Shown: one piece after another, positions 25,169 through 27,372 of the stretch | Layout of the letters: every line of letters begins with the position of its first letter | How positions within the stretch are numbered: position 1 is the first letter of the stretch | Source: JAJPXC01 sp964628905 | GTDB lineage: Bacteria > Bacteroidota > Bacteroidia > Bacteroidales > Muribaculaceae | Length of the DNA: 27,372 nucleotides | Assembly (NCBI GenBank): GCA_964628905.1 | Contig: CAZVNS010000026.1 | Coordinates: forward strand, 1-27,372 | Direction of reading: 5' to 3' | Notes under the pieces: model-generated | The model's input: the letters and a program-made list of their open reading frames with translations, nothing else | What the model was told of the DNA's origin: nothing | The model's database searches: none | Made by a program: the position numbers and the translations under genes

Positions 25169-25341
25169 TGGAACAATGATGTAAGGAAGTTTATACAGGC
25201 TACAGCAATTATCGCAATGCCGATGATTTTGCAAAGCATGGCAATAGCTTTTTTATGGGATTTCTTCTTTACGGCTTCGTTGGTCAGTATCGGAACAACC
25301 AACCATACAACCAGACCAATTATTATAGTAATGATACTCAT
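25165..25341 (-). CDS. 58-residue two-helix membrane protein
   Basis: An ATG at 25341 opens a 58-codon frame ending in TGA at 25165-25167, which overlaps the lipoprotein start by the ATGA pattern. The product starts MSIITIIIGLVVWLVVPILT (first membrane segment, about residues 2-20). A basic loop (VKKKSHKK) follows, then a second membrane segment (AMLCKIIGIAIIAVACINF, about 34-52). A hairpin with a positive cytosolic loop is expected. No family recognised. The overlap with a real gene and the clear membrane pattern make it a believable gene despite its size. It follows the terminator at 25349-25400. Confidence 0.7.
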   Translation of the reverse strand: MSIITIIIGLVVWLVVPILTNEAVKKKSHKKAIAMLCKIIGIAIIAVACINFLTSLFQ

Positions 25342-25348
25342 GTCGGTA

Positions 25349-25400
25349 TAAAAACATAGGTGAAGAAGTTTTGTCGAAGACTTTACTTCTTCACCTATGT
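25349..25400 (-). terminator. Strong intrinsic terminator inside the Ter cluster
   Basis: Bases 25354-25369 and 25385-25400 form a perfect 16-base-pair stem with a 15-base loop. On the minus strand the stem runs directly into TTTT (25350-25353), so it ends transcripts leaving the CW_7-like membrane protein gene. There is no T-run in the plus direction. No convincing promoter lies between it and the gene starting at 25341, so that gene probably depends on read-through. Confidence 0.85.
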
Positions 25401-25414
25401 GATATTAGGAATGA

Positions 25415-26032
25415 TTAGAATACGCCTTCACGTTTCAGCTCATTTACTCGATTTTGAATAGCTTGGTATTGTGCACCAAGTTTAGCCTTACGCTCTTGAC
25501 CGATGCCATAGTCGCCACGGATAACTTTCATCGCCTCTGCCTCAACATCATTAGAGACTGATGCTGATTCAGTAGTATTCGATTTGGTTGGTGTCGACGT
25601 AACGTTCGTTTCAGGAACTTCAGATTTAGGCTCTTCAGCTGGCTGTTCTGTTTGAATTGCTTCGGGTGCTTCTTCGGCGTTGGCCTCATCTTGAACACCT
25701 TCGGATTGATTAGCAGCTTCATCGACACCGTCGTTAGCTGTAACTGCTTCTATTACCTCAGTTTCGGGTTGAGCGGGTTGCTCTTTATCCGACTTTGAGA
25801 ATATGAAGTATCCGATGATGCACAGAACAATCAAGCCGACTACCCACCAAATCCATTTGTTGGACTTAGTAGTTCCCGGCCCGGGAGCTGGAACAGGTAC
25901 TGGCTCTGGCGTTGGTGCAACAGGCTCGTCGATATCCTTGGTGAGGTCAAATGTTCTCTTCCCTCCTTTAGAGATGTCAAAGCCATGATCTCCTCCTTTA
26001 CTGAGTTGAAATTTACTTTTTTCTTTTGCCAT
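25415..26032 (-). CDS. Membrane protein with TerD-like N-terminal peptides and a C-terminal CW_7-like repeat
   Basis: The 205-residue protein has no cleaved signal. Residues 7-33 hold three ten-residue repeats (KFQLSKGG, GFDISKGG, TFDLTKD, with Phe at 8, 18 and 28) that copy the N-terminal motif of the neighbouring TerD proteins (KFDLSKGE). A Pro-rich linker (36-53) leads to one membrane segment (about 60-79, WIWWVVGLIVLCIIGYFIFS). A long acidic, disordered-looking stretch (82-165) follows, then VIRGDYGIGQERKAKLG, then QAIQNRVNELK (170-200). That end matches the CW_7 (Cpl-7 lysozyme) cell-wall-binding repeat. The layout suggests TerD contact in the cytosol and peptidoglycan contact outside. 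It is third in the terD transcript, 12 bases after terD2. Confidence 0.75.
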   Translation of the reverse strand: MAKEKSKFQLSKGGDHGFDISKGGKRTFDLTKDIDEPVAPTPEPVPVPAPGPGTTKSNKWIWWVVGLIVLCIIGYFIFSKSDKEQPAQPETEVIEAVTANDGVDEAANQSEGVQDEANAEEAPEAIQTEQPAEEPKSEVPETNVTSTPTKSNTTESASVSNDVEAEAMKVIRGDYGIGQERKAKLGAQYQAIQNRVNELKREGVF

Positions 26033-26044
26033 GACTTTAAATTA

Positions 26045-26668
26045 TTATTCTTCTGTATACATGTCGACAAGGGTTTGAAGACCACCGTTATAGCCATTGC
26101 CGACTGCTTCAAACTCCCATTCGCCATCTTCTGATATTACAAAACGTCCTGCAACGAGTGCGTCTTCGGATTGATAGTCTTTACTAAGCTCATAGAAGCA
26201 AAGAGCTTCACCAGATTCTTCATCGATGATGGTTATTTTTGCATTCTCTACTTGCCCAAAAGTCTCCACATTGTCATCGATAGGGACATATACCGTAGCT
26301 GATATAGCAATCTCTTGAACTTCAGGTGCAATCTTATTTAAGCTGATATTGATTGTTTCAATGCCTCCTTTCAGTTCGTCTTTGGCTCCTAGTACAGCAC
26401 CATCAGCACTCATTGGACGAGTGAATTTGAGATAATTTTTCTTGTTGCCGAATTTGGCTCGGTCAAATTTCTCTGTTCTGTTTACAGAGTTATAGAACAC
26501 AAATCCTTCATCGTTGACAATTATACCATCGCCATTTAGCAACCATGCTTGAGTATCGAGGTCTCCTTTTTGCCAAGTCAATTCCACCCGGATATTGTCA
26601 AGGCCAAAGCTCTTTGAGAGTGAAAATCTTTCACCCTCATCAAGCTTCTTTAGATTAAACTTTCCCAT
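26045..26668 (-). CDS. TerD-family protein, second copy, altered acidic loop
   Basis: The 207-residue cytosolic protein is a full-length TerD (tellurite resistance/stress) protein, a calcium-binding beta-sandwich family. It keeps RFSLSKS at the N terminus, DLDTQAWLLNGDGIIVNDEG, DRAKFGNKKNY and the C terminus WEFEAVGNGYNGGLQTLVDM, nearly the same as the first copy (WEFEAIGKGYDGGLQTLVDM). In the middle acidic loop it has AKDELKGGIE (95-104), where copy one has a 17-residue loop with seven acidic residues. This copy may bind calcium less well or differently. The two genes are a tandem duplication separated by 15 bases. Confidence 0.93.
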   Translation of the reverse strand: MGKFNLKKLDEGERFSLSKSFGLDNIRVELTWQKGDLDTQAWLLNGDGIIVNDEGFVFYNSVNRTEKFDRAKFGNKKNYLKFTRPMSADGAVLGAKDELKGGIETINISLNKIAPEVQEIAISATVYVPIDDNVETFGQVENAKITIIDEESGEALCFYELSKDYQSEDALVAGRFVISEDGEWEFEAVGNGYNGGLQTLVDMYTEE

Positions 26669-26683
26669 GATTATGAATCAAAG

Positions 26684-27313
26684 TTATTGATACATGTCTA
26701 CCAGGGTTTGGAGGCCACCGTCATAGCCTTTACCGATAGCCTCAAACTCCCAGTCTCCATCTTCATTAAGGACGAGAGCACCGGCAACCACAGCCGTCTC
26801 AGATGAGAAGTGTTCTTTGAGGTTGTAAGAGCAAAGTTCTTCTCCTGTTTCTTCGTTTGTGATGACGATTTGAGGGTCGCGAACGTCCTTGAATGATGTT
26901 TTCCCTTCTTCATCATAGATGGTGACGCAGAAGACAATTTCAGTGATTTCTGGACGAACCTTCGATAGGTCAACGTGCATTGTTTCACCCGCTTCTCCGT
27001 TGTCGCCTCCTTCGTCGCCGAGGTCATCAGGAGAGCCAACTACAGAGCCGTCGAAACTTACAGGGACTGTGTTGTCACGCCAATTCTTTTTACTGCCGAA
27101 CTTAGCTCGGTCATATGCCTCTGAACGAGTATTAGATTTGTAATAAACGAAGTCGGCATCTTCAGTAATAACACCGTCATCATTAAGAAGGAATGCAGAT
27201 GCATCAAGGTCTGCTCCAGATTTCCAATTCAGGTCTACCTGAATTGCGGTGAGTTCATCGCCTTTGCCAAGCGAAAACTTCTCACCCTTTGAGAGGTCGA
27301 ATTTTTTGGCCAT
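26684..27313 (-). CDS. TerD-family calcium-binding stress protein, first copy
   Basis: The 209-residue cytosolic protein is a canonical TerD family member. Its N terminus has two KFxL(S/G)KG motifs (KFDLSKGE, KFSLGKGD), then GADLDASAFLLNDDGVITED. The acidic loop SPDDLGDEGGDNGEAGE (94-110) is followed by TMHVDLSKVRPEITEIVF, the calcium-site region of the family. TerD proteins protect against tellurite, oxidants, phage and envelope stress by an incompletely known mechanism. It is the first gene of the cluster, and its ATG is only ten bases after the 49-base leader copy at 27324. Any promoter lies beyond the end of the window. Confidence 0.94.
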   Translation of the reverse strand: MAKKFDLSKGEKFSLGKGDELTAIQVDLNWKSGADLDASAFLLNDDGVITEDADFVYYKSNTRSEAYDRAKFGSKKNWRDNTVPVSFDGSVVGSPDDLGDEGGDNGEAGETMHVDLSKVRPEITEIVFCVTIYDEEGKTSFKDVRDPQIVITNEETGEELCSYNLKEHFSSETAVVAGALVLNEDGDWEFEAIGKGYDGGLQTLVDMYQ

Positions 27314-27323
27314 TGTAATATAT

Positions 27324-27372
27324 GGGAGGTTCTATTTTTTGCTTCCCGACACCCAAGGCCGAACCCAATGAC
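27324..27372 (-). promoter_or_regulatory. 49-base leader element, right copy
   Basis: This is the exact reverse complement of 136-184, and it points towards terD1, ten bases before its start codon. The window ends inside or at the edge of the repeat, so its true length on this side is unknown. Identity on the gene side stops exactly after the shared CCC (read on the minus strand). The same position relative to both operons argues for a shared leader. Confidence 0.6.

Noticed and set aside
136..27372. The 49-base inverted pair as a classic Bacteroides invertible promoter
   Set aside because: Such switches usually invert a few hundred bases around a promoter and have a nearby invertase. Here the spacing is 27 kb, no recombinase is in the window, and both copies lie inside leaders after the promoter. 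It remains only as an alternative explanation.

Overview
The window looks like a chromosomal segment from a high-GC member of the Bacteroidales, most likely a Muribaculaceae-type gut bacterium. The basis is several TAnnTTTG promoters with an upstream TTTG about 20 bases away (the Bacteroidota -7/-33 pattern), A-rich rather than Shine-Dalgarno start regions, many small exported proteins and lipoproteins, a NigD-like lipoprotein candidate, and a secreted protein with a typical Bacteroidales C-terminal tail. I found no rRNA, tRNA, CRISPR array, transposase or integrase.

Region 1 (1-6750): a promoter, a palindrome at the expected transcription start, a 49-base leader element, then seven tightly packed genes, all with export signals. 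They encode two paralogous small proteins flanking a beta-barrel, a DUF6175-like protein, an uncharacterised exported protein, a WG-repeat protein and a glycine-rich exported protein. It reads as one envelope operon of unknown purpose.

Region 2 (6751-18243): ordinary, GC-rich metabolism and housekeeping. Rightward: slyD with a structured leader, a LolD-type ABC ATPase, a lipoprotein and mutS. Leftward: aroQ, an O-methyltransferase, a HAD phosphatase and ribF as one operon, preceded by glnA and a secreted phosphodiester-glycosidase-type protein.

Region 3 (18244-27372): a visibly AT-richer block, all leftward, built around tellurite-resistance (Ter) family proteins. It has two full TerD proteins, a third divergent TerD-like protein, a TerB-domain fusion, a membrane protein joining TerD-like N-terminal peptides to a C-terminal CW_7-like repeat, a membrane-anchored prohibitin-type tail without its SPFH domain, an exported basic protein, a lipoprotein, a 58-residue membrane protein, a P2B-type calcium ATPase and a DUF6804-like membrane protein. 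TerD domains bind calcium, so the adjacent calcium pump suggests a calcium-linked envelope stress system reaching from cytosol to cell wall. This is the most interesting part of the window.

The 49-base leader in front of the region 1 operon occurs again, perfectly and in inverted orientation, at the extreme right end in front of the first terD gene. It could be a shared regulatory RNA or DNA element co-controlling both envelope programmes, a recombination site, or an assembly effect at a contig end.
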